Source: JALEFZ01 sp964564415 (GTDB taxonomy: Bacteria > Bacteroidota > Bacteroidia > J057). From it: a stretch of DNA of 64,000 nt. Positions within the stretch are counted from its first letter, which is position 1. Each line of letters opens with the position of its first letter. The DNA lies in the NCBI GenBank assembly GCA_964564415.1, contig CAZMAV010000016.1, positions 52,405-116,404 of the forward strand, written 5' to 3'. This document shows, one piece after another, positions 1-11,700 of this stretch. Both the position numbers and the translations under genes were made by a program. The notes under the pieces were generated by a model, which saw nothing but the letters and a program-made list of their open reading frames with translations, searched no databases and was not told where the DNA came from.

Positions 1-15
1 CATAGCTGTGAGGAT

Positions 16-903
16 TTAGGCGGGTACGTGAGACTTATGACCAAAAATATAGGAGAAATAAACGTCTTCAAGGCTGGGACTTTCTGCCTCGAATCCTTCG
101 CCGGGGTCAGTTTCGCTGAGAATGTGAACTTCGGGCTTTCCGGCGATCATCTTATCCGAGATAACCTGGTAGGTTTTTTCCAACTGCGGAAGATCTGCTT
201 TCTCTACCCGCTTTTTCCAAACCCTTCCTTCGAGCCTTTCGATGGCTTGTAGAGGATTTCCGCTCATGAGGATTTCTCCCTGGTTGATGATGGCCATGGA
301 GGTACATAGTTCCTTCACGTCATCCACGATGTGCGTGGAAAGGATGACAATTGCATCTTCCCCCAGTTCGACCAGGAGGTTGTGAAAGCGGTTTCGCTCG
401 CCGGGGTCCAGTCCTGCGGTGGGTTCATCGACGATGATGAGCTTGGGATTGGCGAGAAGGGCCTGGGCAATGCCAAATCGCTGCCGCATCCCTCCGGAGT
501 ATCCTCCCAGGTTTTTCTTTCTGTGTTGATAGAGATTAGTCTTGTGGAGCAGGGCTTCGACGACCTCTTTCCTTTCCTTGCCCTGGGTGATTCCCTTGAG
601 TACAGCCAGGTGGTCCAGGAGAACTTCGGCAGAAACTTTTGGGTAAATGCCAAATTCCTGAGGGAGATAACCGAGGATTTTCCTGACCTCCTTTTTTTCT
701 CGGAGTACATTGATCTCTCCCAGACTTACACTTCCGCTATCCGCCTCCTGTAAGGTGGCAAGGGTACGCATAAGGGTGGACTTTCCGGCACCATTGGGAC
801 CAAGAAGGCCAAACATCCCGGTAGGAATCTCAAGACTGACATCTTTCAGGGCCTGGACGCCATTAGGATAGGTTTTGGATAATTGTTGGATAGATAGTTG
901 CAT
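16..903 (-). CDS. ABC transporter ATP-binding protein
   Basis: 295-aa nucleotide-binding subunit of an ABC transporter, expected on the cytoplasmic face of the membrane. Visible motifs: Walker A GPNGAGKS near residue 35, Q-loop GYLPQEFG, signature YSGGMRQRFG, Walker B LIIVDEPTAGLD, and switch histidine in STHIVDD. The C-terminal ~70 residues after the ATPase core resemble the extension of drug/Na-type exporters (CcmA/NatA/gliding GldA-like), but the substrate cannot be read. An ATG on the minus strand at 3-1, 13 bases after the stop, is probably the start of the next gene (likely the permease), outside the window. Start is the ATG at 903. Confidence 0.9.
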   Translation of the reverse strand: MQLSIQQLSKTYPNGVQALKDVSLEIPTGMFGLLGPNGAGKSTLMRTLATLQEADSGSVSLGEINVLREKKEVRKILGYLPQEFGIYPKVSAEVLLDHLAVLKGITQGKERKEVVEALLHKTNLYQHRKKNLGGYSGGMRQRFGIAQALLANPKLIIVDEPTAGLDPGERNRFHNLLVELGEDAIVILSTHIVDDVKELCTSMAIINQGEILMSGNPLQAIERLEGRVWKKRVEKADLPQLEKTYQVISDKMIAGKPEVHILSETDPGEGFEAESPSLEDVYFSYIFGHKSHVPA

Positions 904-1211
904 AGGCTTCTGGATTTGCTCTTAGGGCTTTTGAATTTGGAGCAGGCCCATCTTTTGAAAATGCCTCTTCAAGTTACGCGATTCAATTTGGGCCTCCTTC
1001 ATTCCTTGGATAAAGATGATATTCAAAAAGATGAAAGAATTTCTGAGAAAATGGGAGATGCCAGGCTTTTATCTATGATTGGGCAGAATTAATCGACATG
1101 TGGGAAAGTTGGCTCTATGTTGCTTTGCAACTACACTGGAAAAAGATTGAAATTAACTTTCCATGTATTTTCGGAGAATTTGCCATATTTTATCTCCAAA
1201 TCAGATTTGAT
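904..1211. other. Divergent intergenic region, nothing clear
   Basis: About 308 bases between the ABC ATPase (leftward) and the secreted TolB-like gene (rightward). It should hold promoters for both. On the plus strand TATTTTCG at 1166-1173 with TTG at 1147-1149 is a poor promoter match because the spacer is only 16 bases. No convincing small gene or RNA was seen. Confidence 0.35.
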
Positions 1212-2081
1212 ATGAAAGAGCTTTTTTTCTTTGGCCTCCTCATTATGGCCTTACAGGCAGCAGCACAACCTGAGACGGACATCTATTTGTTTCAGGTCAA
1301 CAAGACCGCCGGGGGATATAGCCTGGGAGAAGGGAAAAATATCACGCCCAGGAGGGGCTACGACAATCAGCCTTACTTCACACCGGATTCCAGGGGATTG
1401 CTCTACGTGGCTGCCGATAGCAGGGGGCAGACGGATGTTTTTCTTTATCAAATCGAAGTCGGAAGCCCCCTCCGCCTTACCCGAACCAAGAAAAGAAGTG
1501 AATATTCACCCAAGGTCATGCCCGGTGCCAAGGAATTTTCTGTCGTTACAGTGGAGGAGGATTCTACCCAGCGCCTCTGGTCCTTCCCCCTCGAAAAGGA
1601 AGCCTATGGAGAAGTACTCATGCCTGAGATCGACAGCATTGGGTATTATGCCTGGTACAAGAAAAAAAAGTTGGCCATGTTTATGCTTACCAGTCCTCCC
1701 ACCCTTCAGCGGACACATAGAAGAAGGCAGAAAACAAGGATCATCACTGACAGCATTGGTCGATGCATATGGAAGCAGTCCCTTACGGATAGCCTGAGTT
1801 TCGTCAAGAAGGATACACTAGGAGAATGGTACATTTGCAACTGGCATCCCAGGCGCAAGAGGGTCGAAAGGCTCTGCATGACATTAAAAGGCAGGGAAGA
1901 CTTTTGCTGGACCCCAGAAGGACAGTTGCTCATGGGAGATGGACAGGTCTTGTACATTCGTGATCCTTATCGAGATGGGGAATGGAGGGAATTGGCCCGC
2001 CCTGAAGTAGGTAATTTTGACCGCATAGCCATGAGTCCCGATGGGAGGTACCTCGCCCTTGTCGTTTCCAGTGGAGAATAA
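1212..2081 (+). CDS. Secreted TolB/WD40-like beta-propeller protein
   Basis: 289-aa protein beginning with a signal peptide (MKELFFFGLLIMALQAAAQ, cleavage expected near residue 19). Repeats of the PD40/TolB type are visible: the N-terminal blade has YDNQPYFTPDSRGLLYVA and the C-terminus ends in FDRIAMSPDGRYLALV. The middle is Arg/Lys-rich (HRRRQKTR). The reading frame extends upstream to 1098, but the ATG at 1212 is preferred because it places the signal peptide at the N-terminus. Only some 4-5 blades fit in the length, so it may be a shortened propeller. Probably periplasmic; binding partner unknown. Confidence 0.65.
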   Translation: MKELFFFGLLIMALQAAAQPETDIYLFQVNKTAGGYSLGEGKNITPRRGYDNQPYFTPDSRGLLYVAADSRGQTDVFLYQIEVGSPLRLTRTKKRSEYSPKVMPGAKEFSVVTVEEDSTQRLWSFPLEKEAYGEVLMPEIDSIGYYAWYKKKKLAMFMLTSPPTLQRTHRRRQKTRIITDSIGRCIWKQSLTDSLSFVKKDTLGEWYICNWHPRRKRVERLCMTLKGREDFCWTPEGQLLMGDGQVLYIRDPYRDGEWRELARPEVGNFDRIAMSPDGRYLALVVSSGE

Positions 2082-2190
2082 AAAAGATAGAACGGTTGGA
2101 ATTAGGAAGTTTTGCTTGTTCCTTCTTCCAACTGCCATGTTAAGTAGTCTAGCAAGTTCACTTCGGAATTCAACATGTTCGCCTACTTAC

Positions 2191-2910
2191 TTAATTATTC
2201 AGGAAAACCATAACTGAAGCCGTGATACCAAAGTGATCCATAGCGTCGATAAAAGGTCGGTCTTTAGGGCCATTTAAGGCATTGTTGAAGCTTTCCAACT
2301 CGAGGTTGGAGAAAAATACCATGAAGTAGGGCTCCAAAGAAAATCCTACATGAGCTTCAGGGATGATAAAGCGAATGGGGGTATGCAATTTAAATCCCAC
2401 CTGCCAGGCTTCGGTAGCGATTTCAAGTGGGTCGTCCTGTTCAAACTCGTCAAGGGGAACCGCACTGGTGGCAGACTGGAAGTAATTCCCGCTTAGCCCA
2501 GCACCCACATAAAATCCCAGGTTTCTGGTGAAATCTATCAATAATGAGGTAATGTCTCCCCCCACACTTCCCCCCCAAAAGGAAACATCGGTACGCAGTT
2601 CTGTCTGGCCGCTTGGATTGGTAATGGCATTGGATTGGGTGAAGAAAAGTCGGGAATGTAGCCTGAAACTGGCCCTTCCCCGATGCAGGGCGAGGCTCAC
2701 TGTCGGACCTGCTCCCCATCGAGCCGGTTCGAGAAGCTGATCACTCCCCGCATTGGCGATGTTGAAGATACTATCAATAGCAAAATTATAAGGCGTAGGA
2801 TTAATCCTGGAAAAATTATACCCCAACTGTAGGGAACCATTGACATAGCTCTGGGCATACATAGGGCAGGCAGCCAGACAAAGACCCAAAAGTAGCATAT
2901 ATTGTCTCAT
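2191..2910 (-). CDS. Outer-membrane beta-barrel-like protein, unknown
   Basis: 239-aa protein with a signal peptide (MRQYMLLLGLCLAACPMYAQ) followed by alternating polar/apolar strands typical of small porin-like barrels (SYVNGSLQLGYNFSRI near the start, GFYVGAGLSGNYF in the middle) and a C-terminus ending in ITASVMVFLNN. A lipobox-like LAAC occurs in the signal but cleavage at AQ/S looks likelier. No specific family was recognised. It faces the TolB-like gene convergently; 109 bases separate them and contain a weak imperfect hairpin (2095-2132). Confidence 0.55.
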   Translation of the reverse strand: MRQYMLLLGLCLAACPMYAQSYVNGSLQLGYNFSRINPTPYNFAIDSIFNIANAGSDQLLEPARWGAGPTVSLALHRGRASFRLHSRLFFTQSNAITNPSGQTELRTDVSFWGGSVGGDITSLLIDFTRNLGFYVGAGLSGNYFQSATSAVPLDEFEQDDPLEIATEAWQVGFKLHTPIRFIIPEAHVGFSLEPYFMVFFSNLELESFNNALNGPKDRPFIDAMDHFGITASVMVFLNN

Positions 2911-3058
2911 CTCTTCTTGGTTTGGGGGGTGAACTTACACAAATGCAGGAAAATATCGCATAATTGCCATTAAATCCCATAGAGGAGACGGAAAAAATGG
3001 TGGAATCGTTGTCCCTTATTGAATAGACTTGCTCAAAAGCCTACTCCATTTTAACCAT

Positions 3059-3098
3059 AAAAAAAGGGAAGAAGCCAGGCTCCTTCCCTTTTTTTTAT
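3059..3098 (-). terminator. Intrinsic terminator of rho (both strands)
   Basis: Eleven-bp stem AAAAAGGGAAG (3061-3071) pairing with CTTCCCTTTTT (3083-3093), an 11-base loop that itself contains GCC-A-GGC, and A/T runs on both sides. It begins 18 bases past the rho stop codon on the minus strand and would also work rightward. Confidence 0.85.
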
Positions 3099-3115
3099 CA
3101 CTTTCAAAGACTTCC

Positions 3116-4843
<1,728 letters not shown>

Positions 4844-4862
4844 AAAATTATCTGTGATCCCT

Positions 4863-4882
4863 TCGGAGTAGATGACCTCCGA
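4863..4882 (-). promoter_or_regulatory. Hairpin in rho leader near start codon
   Basis: Perfect 6-bp inverted repeat TCGGAG / CTCCGA with an 8-base loop, 19 bases before the rho ATG on the minus strand. Its 3' arm is followed by AGGG, which could be a weak ribosome-binding site, so the stem might influence translation. Function is inferred. Confidence 0.35.
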
Positions 4883-4918
4883 TCAAAAAGGTGTGATTTG
4901 GTGAAAGATTTAATAAGG

Positions 4919-4946
4919 TGGAAAAAGTCCTGAGGAAGCAGGACTT
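4919..4946 (-). terminator. Terminator-like hairpin in rho leader
   Basis: Perfect 8-bp stem AAGTCCTG / CAGGACTT with a six-base loop (4925-4946). In the rho mRNA sense (minus strand) the 3' arm runs directly into a TTTTT tract, so the structure has intrinsic-terminator form although it lies about 80 bases upstream of the rho ATG and just downstream of a promoter candidate. This is the layout of a transcription attenuator. Confidence 0.5.
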
Positions 4947-4962
4947 GTAGAATTGATTAATG

Positions 4963-4994
4963 CAAACTTAAGCAATATCGCGGGCAGTTTGCAA
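4963..4994 (-). promoter_or_regulatory. Candidate rho promoter (Bacteroidota type)
   Basis: On the minus strand TTG (4994-4992) is followed after 21 bases by TAAGTTTG (4970-4963), an exact TAnnTTTG -7 element. It predicts a transcript starting near 4957 and a leader of about 114 bases. Spacing is slightly longer than the usual 19-20. Confidence 0.5.
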
Positions 4995-5205
4995 GAGAAT
5001 GATAAATATTCTCTCAAAAAAAGAGAATTATTCACTCTAAAATCCATAAAAGGTAAAGGAAGAACCCCAGAATAGCCACTTTTTGGGTCAATACCTGTAT
5101 GTTCTTATTGATTGCCAGAAAAAAGCAATTCTAATTTTTGTAATTATATCTACGGTTATCGCAAGGTTTTTGTTACTTCGCAGCACATATCCCTTTTATT
5201 CGACC

Positions 5206-6480
5206 ATGTTAGAAATTGGTAAAATCAGGGCAGAAGCCCAGGAAGTTGTCCGACAACTGGAGCGCAGGTTTGTCGCCGAAGCTCAGCAAATTGTAAAAAA
5301 AGTCCTGGATCTGGACGCCCAAAGGCGATCCTTCCAGCAAGAACTCGACGAAAGTCGTGCAGAGATGAATAAGGTCTCCAAATCTATAGGAGCCTTAATG
5401 AAAGAAGGCAAAAAGGAGGAAGCCGAGCAGGCTAAGAAAAAGACAAGGGGCCTGAAAAATCGCATCAAGGAACTTGAAGAGGAAGGGAGAAAGGTCGAAA
5501 AAGATCTCGATACCCAACTCCTGGCCCTCCCCAACCTCCCACATCCCTCCCTGCCCACCGGTAAGTCTGAGGAAGACAATAAAGTCGTCCACGAAGAAAA
5601 AGATGTGCTTAACCTCGACTTTAGCCCCAAGCCTCACTGGGAGATTGCCGTTGAGCGGAAAATCATCGACTGGGAGTTGGGTGTGAAAGTTACCGGAGCT
5701 GGATTTCCGGTCTACATTGGAAAGGGAGCTCGCCTACAGCGGGCCCTGATCTCTTATTTCCTGGACAAAGCTGCTGCCGCAGGCTACACCGAAATTCAGC
5801 CTCCCCTTCTCGTCAACGAAGACTCCGCCAAAGGGACAGGCCAACTTCCCGACAAGGATGGACAAATGTATGCCGTAGAAAGAGATGGCCTCTATGTCAT
5901 CCCGACAGCAGAAGTTCCCATTACAAACCTCTATCGGGGAGACATAATTAAAGAAGAAAACTTACCCATTAAATCCTGCGGTTATACCCCCTGCTTTCGC
6001 AGAGAAGCTGGATCATACGGCAAGGATGTCAAAGGGCTGAACAGGCTCCATCAGTTTGACAAGGTCGAACTGGTCCAAATCGCTCATCCCGAAAATTCCT
6101 ATGAAATACTGGAAGAAATGACAACCTACGTCGAGGGCTTGCTAAGAGAATTGGGGCTTCCTTTTAGGCGTCTTTTGCTGTGTACGGGAGATGTTTCGTT
6201 TACTTCTGCTAAAACATACGACCTGGAAATATACAGTGTGGGTCAAGAAAGATGGTTAGAGGTTTCCTCTGTGTCAAATTTTGAGACTTATCAATCTAAT
6301 CGCCTAAAGCTCAGGTATCGGGGAGAAGATAAAAAAACAAAACTGGCTCACACCCTGAATGGTAGTGCCCTCGCCTTGCCACGTATCGTAGCCGGACTTT
6401 TGGAGTTGTATCAACAGCAAGACGGCAGTGTTTGGCTACCCGAGGTCTTGAGGGCTTATACGGGATTTGACAGGATCTAA
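5206..6480 (+). CDS. serS: Seryl-tRNA synthetase
   Basis: 424-aa class II aminoacyl-tRNA synthetase that charges tRNA-Ser (and tRNA-Sec where present). N-terminal antiparallel coiled-coil arm spans about residues 10-110 (Lys/Glu-rich), then the catalytic core with TAEVP (234-238), motif 2 FRREAGS (264-270) and RLHQFDKVE, and motif 3 LNGSALALPRIVAGLLE near the end. The frame is open upstream to 5083, but family N-termini begin at MLEIGKIR, which fits the ATG at 5206. Length is normal for the family. Divergent from rho. Confidence 0.96.
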   Translation: MLEIGKIRAEAQEVVRQLERRFVAEAQQIVKKVLDLDAQRRSFQQELDESRAEMNKVSKSIGALMKEGKKEEAEQAKKKTRGLKNRIKELEEEGRKVEKDLDTQLLALPNLPHPSLPTGKSEEDNKVVHEEKDVLNLDFSPKPHWEIAVERKIIDWELGVKVTGAGFPVYIGKGARLQRALISYFLDKAAAAGYTEIQPPLLVNEDSAKGTGQLPDKDGQMYAVERDGLYVIPTAEVPITNLYRGDIIKEENLPIKSCGYTPCFRREAGSYGKDVKGLNRLHQFDKVELVQIAHPENSYEILEEMTTYVEGLLRELGLPFRRLLLCTGDVSFTSAKTYDLEIYSVGQERWLEVSSVSNFETYQSNRLKLRYRGEDKKTKLAHTLNGSALALPRIVAGLLELYQQQDGSVWLPEVLRAYTGFDRI

Positions 6481-6874
6481 GTATAAGTCTATAATTATAC
6501 AGGGTTTGGAGGATATTTGGTGAGTAAAAGATGCTTATTTTATATTGTACATAGATAAAACCTTCCAATACAGTCATAGGAAAAGCATTTAAAAATCTGA
6601 AAAATATAGCAAATAGCTAAGTGGTCAATATATTAGTAATCAATAATTTAAATCTGCTAATCCTGCTTAGGCTTGATAGATATACAGGAATTTGTAATAA
6701 TTAATTATATTGAGCATCAGGCAAATTCGTTTTAAAGCCGTGGAAAATCCCATGAATTCTAGTCTTAGAATCCCGACTTACCTCTTGATATCCCCTTTTT
6801 TAATCTGACGGTTTTGCCGGCACTTCCAAAAAAGCTTTTTTAAAGATTTTTTAATACAAATATTGAATAGTTAA
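6481..6874. other. AT-rich intergenic region
   Basis: About 394 bases of markedly AT-rich sequence between serS and the NYN gene. It contains a perfect 14-bp palindrome AAAAAAGCTTTTTT (6828-6841) 33 bases before the downstream ATG. No clear terminator, RNA gene or coding remnant was seen. Confidence 0.4.
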
Positions 6875-7798
6875 ATGAATCAGAATCTCGTTCGCATTGG
6901 TATCTTTTACGATGGGAACTACTTCGCTCACGTAAGTAACTATTATAATTACGAACATGATCGCAAAGCAAGACTGAGTATCTCAGGATTGCATGAGTTC
7001 ATCAGACAGCAAGTAGCCCTAGAGCAAGATATTGATGCTAAGTATTGCAAAATCGTTGATGCCCATTACTTCCGGGGGCGATTGAATGCCTATGACTATA
7101 ATCAAAATGGCAACAATCGTATCTTGAACGAAAGGGTCTTCGACGATATTCTGATGTCGGAAGGTGTCGTCACACACTACCTTCCACTCAGGGTAAAAGA
7201 AGGAAGAATCGAGGAAAAAGGCGTGGACATCTGGATGGCTCTTGAGGCCTACGACCTAGCTCAACTCAGACAGTACCATGTCCTCGTTTTGATCGCCTGT
7301 AACAGCGATTACATTCCTCTGGTAAGAAAGGTCAACTCTTTGGGAATCAGTGTCATGGTCCTCGGTTGGGAGTTTGAGTACACCGACGAAAGGACAGGAA
7401 AATTCAGAAAGACGGTGACTTCCATCGATCTTCTCAATGAATCGACCTATCCAGTGTATATGCATGAAATCATCGACGATGAAGATCCCGAAGCCGATTC
7501 CTATGTCAATGACCTATTTATTCCGAAAGAGAGAAAGGCACCGCCCAACTACGAGCCTCGGGAAGTCAGCAATGGCAGCGCTCAGATCCTTCAATCAAAG
7601 GTCCTTTCGCTGAAAAATGGTTATGGATTCATTCATATGCCTCCCAACAATCTGTATTTTCATTATACATGGATGGCAGAAGGCTATGATTTCAACGACC
7701 TCGAGGAAGACGATACCGTCCAATTCACGCTAGATAAGAATGACTATGGACAAGACGTCGCCACTAACGTACGGCTGGTAGAGCCTGTCTACCATTAA
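6875..7798 (+). CDS. NYN-domain (LabA/DUF88-like) protein with C-terminal cold-shock-like domain
   Basis: 307-aa predicted nucleic-acid-acting protein. Residues 1-190 form a NYN/PIN-like fold with its acidic positions: IFYDGNYF near residue 10, EKGVDIWMALEAYD (Asp of the KGVD motif), and IACNSDYIPLVRKVNSLG (the SD..P pattern). NYN proteins are metal-dependent RNases. After an acidic linker (about 195-230) the C-terminus looks like a cold-shock/S1-like OB fold (VLSLKNGYGFIHMP, with the GYGFI RNP1-like motif). RNA cleavage guided by an RNA-binding tail is inference. ATG at 6875. Ends at a strong terminator, so probably monocistronic. Confidence 0.8.
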   Translation: MNQNLVRIGIFYDGNYFAHVSNYYNYEHDRKARLSISGLHEFIRQQVALEQDIDAKYCKIVDAHYFRGRLNAYDYNQNGNNRILNERVFDDILMSEGVVTHYLPLRVKEGRIEEKGVDIWMALEAYDLAQLRQYHVLVLIACNSDYIPLVRKVNSLGISVMVLGWEFEYTDERTGKFRKTVTSIDLLNESTYPVYMHEIIDDEDPEADSYVNDLFIPKERKAPPNYEPREVSNGSAQILQSKVLSLKNGYGFIHMPPNNLYFHYTWMAEGYDFNDLEEDDTVQFTLDKNDYGQDVATNVRLVEPVYH

Positions 7799-7853
7799 TT
7801 CTATCAAAATTGTTTACAGGACCCTTTGGTTCTGTTTTCCCTGGTAAAAAAAC

Positions 7854-7875
7854 AATGCCCTTTAAGTAGGGCAAA
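7854..7875 (+). other. Small hairpin downstream of NYN gene
   Basis: TGCCC (7856-7860) pairs with GGGCA (7869-7873), stem extended weakly by flanking A/T. It lies 57 bases past the stop and 20 bases ahead of the stronger terminator, so may add to 3'-end formation. Confidence 0.4.
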
Positions 7876-7892
7876 TTGCTAATTCTTAGCAG

Positions 7893-7927
7893 AAACCTCC
7901 TCGAAGAAATTTGGGGAGGTTTTTTCT
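7893..7927 (+). terminator. Intrinsic terminator after NYN gene
   Basis: Stem AAACCTCC (7893-7900) / GGAGGTTT (7915-7922) followed by TTTTCTT. Good rho-independent form. Confidence 0.8.
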
Positions 7928-8105
7928 TGCAACTGTAATTCAGCTTTTCCGGTCGTTTGGCTTAGTAAAGGTAAGTCGATCCTCCTTGGCTACACGTTCC
8001 TTCCCAATAGCTACACAACTGATAATAAGTTGCTTACACTAAGAAACGAGTCCACCCTAAGGACGTACCTTTTACTATGATTATTTCTACCAAACCCATA
8101 AAGTG

Positions 8106-8714
8106 ATGAAAAATATACTCCTTACCCTCCTTGCATTCCTCTTTGGCCTTACAGCTATTCAGGCCCAGCGGGTAGCCCTTACCTTCAACGTTAGTAGCTT
8201 TGACATCGATCAGGCGAGCGCAGGAAATACAACTATAAATTACCAGGGCAGTACCTCTCTCCTGGGTAACCTCAGGATTTTTACTGACAATAAGTGGGCC
8301 TTTCGCCTGGGTGCCGGGGTCGATAACCTACGGTACCGGGTCGGAGACGATATCACTACCAATTACAGTGCAGTAAGACAGGATGTCAAAGGCCTTTTTG
8401 GTCTGGAAAAGCACTTTATCCTGGGTCGCTGGCTCGACATCTATCCTGGAGCCTATATTCCTATTACTGTGACGGGAGATAACATTATCCAAGAAAATTT
8501 TGACAACATTAACGGAGGAAATATTCGCCCGGGCATAGGCGTAGTCCTGGGAGCCAATGTTCGAGTGCTAAAGATTTTTAGGGTCGGTGTGGAATTCGAT
8601 GCTTCCTACGACCATTTCAAAGAAGCTGTCTGGGAATCGACCCAAAACCAATCCTTTGTACCCATCAGAGGTCTGAATCACAGCACCGCCTTTACCATAG
8701 GAGTTGCATTCTAA
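8106..8714 (+). CDS. Small outer-membrane beta-barrel protein
   Basis: 202-aa protein with signal peptide MKNILLTLLAFLFGLTAIQAQ and eight or so predicted amphipathic strands (LLGNLRIFTDNKWAFRLGAG, FGLEKHFILGRW, ITVTGD, AFTIGVAF at the C-terminus), which is the OmpA/OmpW-like porin family pattern common in Bacteroidota. A GTG at 8103 sits one codon upstream; the ATG at 8106 is preferred. Monocistronic: preceded by a terminator and followed by a shared bidirectional terminator. Substrate unknown. Confidence 0.65.
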   Translation: MKNILLTLLAFLFGLTAIQAQRVALTFNVSSFDIDQASAGNTTINYQGSTSLLGNLRIFTDNKWAFRLGAGVDNLRYRVGDDITTNYSAVRQDVKGLFGLEKHFILGRWLDIYPGAYIPITVTGDNIIQENFDNINGGNIRPGIGVVLGANVRVLKIFRVGVEFDASYDHFKEAVWESTQNQSFVPIRGLNHSTAFTIGVAF

Positions 8715-8734
8715 AGATTTATTTCCAATTCCAT

Positions 8735-8773
8735 TAAAAAAAGCCCTCTCGATATCGAAAGGGCTTTTTTTAT
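8735..8773. terminator. Bidirectional terminator between convergent genes
   Basis: Long stem AAAAAAGCCCT ... AGGGCTTTTTT closed over the palindrome TCGATATCGA. It ends 20 bases after the barrel gene (plus) and starts 16 bases after the giant gene's stop (minus), serving both. Confidence 0.88.
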
Positions 8774-8788
8774 AAATTTACTTTAAGA

Positions 8789-11700
8789 TTACCTCAGTAG
8801 GGTTACCGTGCCAACCTCACTGATGTCGTTGCCATCAAGGTCATTGCCACTCACCACATATACATAGACACCTTCTTGGAGAACCCTTCCTTCGTGGGTA
8901 CCGTCCCACCTGAAGTTAGGATCAGTTGTCTCGTATACCAACTGTCCGGTCCGGTTGAAGATTTGAACGCTGATATTAGAGACATTGTAATAGCGGATGA
9001 AGAAGTTCTCGTTGATCCCGTCATTGTTGGGTGAGAAGGCTGAGGCTACTTCTATGGTAGAAATACGCTTGACCTCAACCGCATCCTGAAGGGTTATTTC
9101 ACATCCATACCGGTCGACGATCTGCAGGGTAACTTCGAATAGGCCAGGAGCATTGTATTCGTGAGAGGGATCGGAGGAAGTAGAGAAGTTTCCATCTCCA
9201 AAGTCCCATCTGTAATCTTCGATTTCTACTGTGGATCCTACGGCAAAGTTTACCAGGGCCTGAGGCATTTCCACTACATTGTCGCTGACAAACATATCAA
9301 AGTTCTCGGCATCTCTCACCAGGGCGGTAACCGGGAAGCGGTCGCTGCGGCAACCTTTGGAGGAAGTGGCCTGGACAAAGTAGGTTGAGGTGAAAGGCAT
9401 GGGGGCAGTAATGAAACTGTTGCCAGTGCTGACCACATCCTGGGTGTTTTTGTCCAAGTGCCAGGTAATATTGTGTTCTGGATCAGAAACTGCAAGAAGC
9501 TGTGCCTGATCACCAAAACATACGGTATCATTTTGGAAGAAAGTGAATGCTGGTTCCTCCCACACACGGGAAATTCTTTTGACGGAATTGGAACAGCCAC
9601 TATCTGAAACAGTAGTCAATGTGACTTGATAAGTTCCAGGTTCGAAGTAGAGATGACTAGGGTTGGCACCAAAGACTGAGGAAGCATCTCCAAATTCATA
9701 GATCCAGGAATCAATGCTACCAGACGCGATGGTGCTGAGGTTGGTAAACTGCGAAGAGTCATACAAGCACACAGGCGGCACTTCGAAGTCCGGGCTGGGC
9801 TGAGGGTTGATGACTACCTGTTTGCGAGCTGTGTCTGTACAGTTTCCTGTAGCTACAGCCACCAGTGTTACTTCGTAGACACCGGCTCCTCCGTTCATCT
9901 GGTAGATGGTCTGTGCCCTTCTCGACCTTTCACGGGTCTGTCCATTCCCCAAATCCCAAATGTAGTTGAGAATTTCGGAGTTTTGTCCTGCACTGACATT
10001 TGCCTCAAACAAGGTCTGCTCGTTTTCACAGGTCTGATCGTAGACAAAGTCCGCCACGGGATGGGGATTGATGGTTATTTCCTTTGAAATCTGGTCTACA
10101 CAGCCTTTATCGGTAGTTACAGCCATGTTGATGGTATAATTTCCTCCTTCGTCATAGGCGTGGCCGGGGTTAATGGCAGAAGAATTATTGGCGGTGCCGC
10201 TGTTGGGATCGCCAAAATCCCAAGCCCATTCAGCGACAAAGTCAAAATCGCCGGGAACAGTAGCCAGGTTGGTGAAGAAGGTGGTGGTATCCTCGCAGGC
10301 GCTCTGCAAGGCAAAGTCAGCAGCAGGGTTGGGGTGTATCTTGGTGGTTTGGACGAAGGTATTGGAACATCCTTCATCAGATACTACCCGTAGGGATACA
10401 TTGTAAAATCCAAATTCGGCATAGTCATGGGTAACCTGGAAGCCGGAGTCCAAACTTCCGTCTCCGAAGTCCCAGTAATATTGGTCAATATTGCCGGGGT
10501 TGGCAATGCTGGTGTTACTGGTGAATTGACTTGCCACACCTTGGCAGACATCCTCAAAGTTGAAATCTACCTGTGGACTGGGTTGTACGACTACTTCCCT
10601 GAGGTATTGGTCTGAACAGCCATTGTCGCTGGTTACAATCAAAGAGGTAAAGTAAGCCCCATCGCTGCGGTAGGTATGGCCTGGATTTTCTTCATTAGAA
10701 AGGTTGCTTCCATCACCAAAGTTCCATTCCCATGACACGATATTTCCCGAGCTAATGGTGGAGCTATCTCTGAATTCTGTGATCCCTCCCAGACAGGCGG
10801 TACTGTTGTCAAAGAAGGCCTCAGGCACCACGTCTGAAGTAAGTCTCACGGTATCCGGAGTACCCTGACAGCCCTGGGAATTTGTAGGAATGACAGAAAC
10901 CAGGGTATCCCCACCGGTGAAGTTTGCAAAGGTGATTGATGAACCTGTCTGTCCGGTGCTCCACTCATAGGAGGCTCCTCCCGAAGCGGTCAGGACTGTA
11001 CTTCCACCCGGACATACTTTCAAGTCTCCTGTGATATTGGCGGTGGGGAAATCATTGATGCTCACTTCTACATCTGTGGGCAAGCTGGCACAACCTCCGG
11101 CGGAATCACTAAAGATGACCACTGAATAAGTTGTATTTTCTGTAGGGGCTAGGGTAATGGTTTCGCTGGTGTCTCCATTGCTCCACAAAAACTGGGTACT
11201 GGTAGCAGTTCCAATGTTGGGGACGGCCCGAAGGGTAATAGAGTCTCCAGGACAGATAGAAGGATTAGCAGGTAAAATCGAGGCTTCTACCGCCGCATTT
11301 ACCGATATATTCACATAGTCAAAGGTGGTACAGGTCGTATCCGAGACCTCAAGTACATAGTTGAAGGTCGCCGTAGTATCTGAGTTGTTAATAAAGGTAA
11401 AATTGGGTTCTGCAACATTGGTATCACTCAGGTTGACTGAGGGGGTCCAGGTATAAGTCTGGCCGGGAATAGTAGGAGCACCCAGGGTAAAGGGATTATT
11501 GGAGCAGATGGTCACGTCCTGACCTGCATCTGCAATGGCTCCGGTGGTCAGCGGAACGATACCCGTAAGCGTAGTCGTACATCCCAATTCATCTGTTACC
11601 AGGACCGAGTAGAAATAGGTATCAGGAGCAGGGTAGAAGTGAATGAATGAAGAGTCAAAAGTATTAGGATTGAATTCCAGGTTTCCGTTACCGTACCATT

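Noticed and set aside
898..1092. 64-codon frame, possible small protein gene upstream of the TolB-like gene
   Set aside because: Overlaps the start of the ABC ATPase on the other strand, no family similarity, and lies where the divergent promoters should be.
2095..2132. Terminator between the TolB-like gene and the barrel gene
   Set aside because: The GTTGGAA/TTCCAAC stem has a long loop and no T-run on either side, so it was not called as a terminator.
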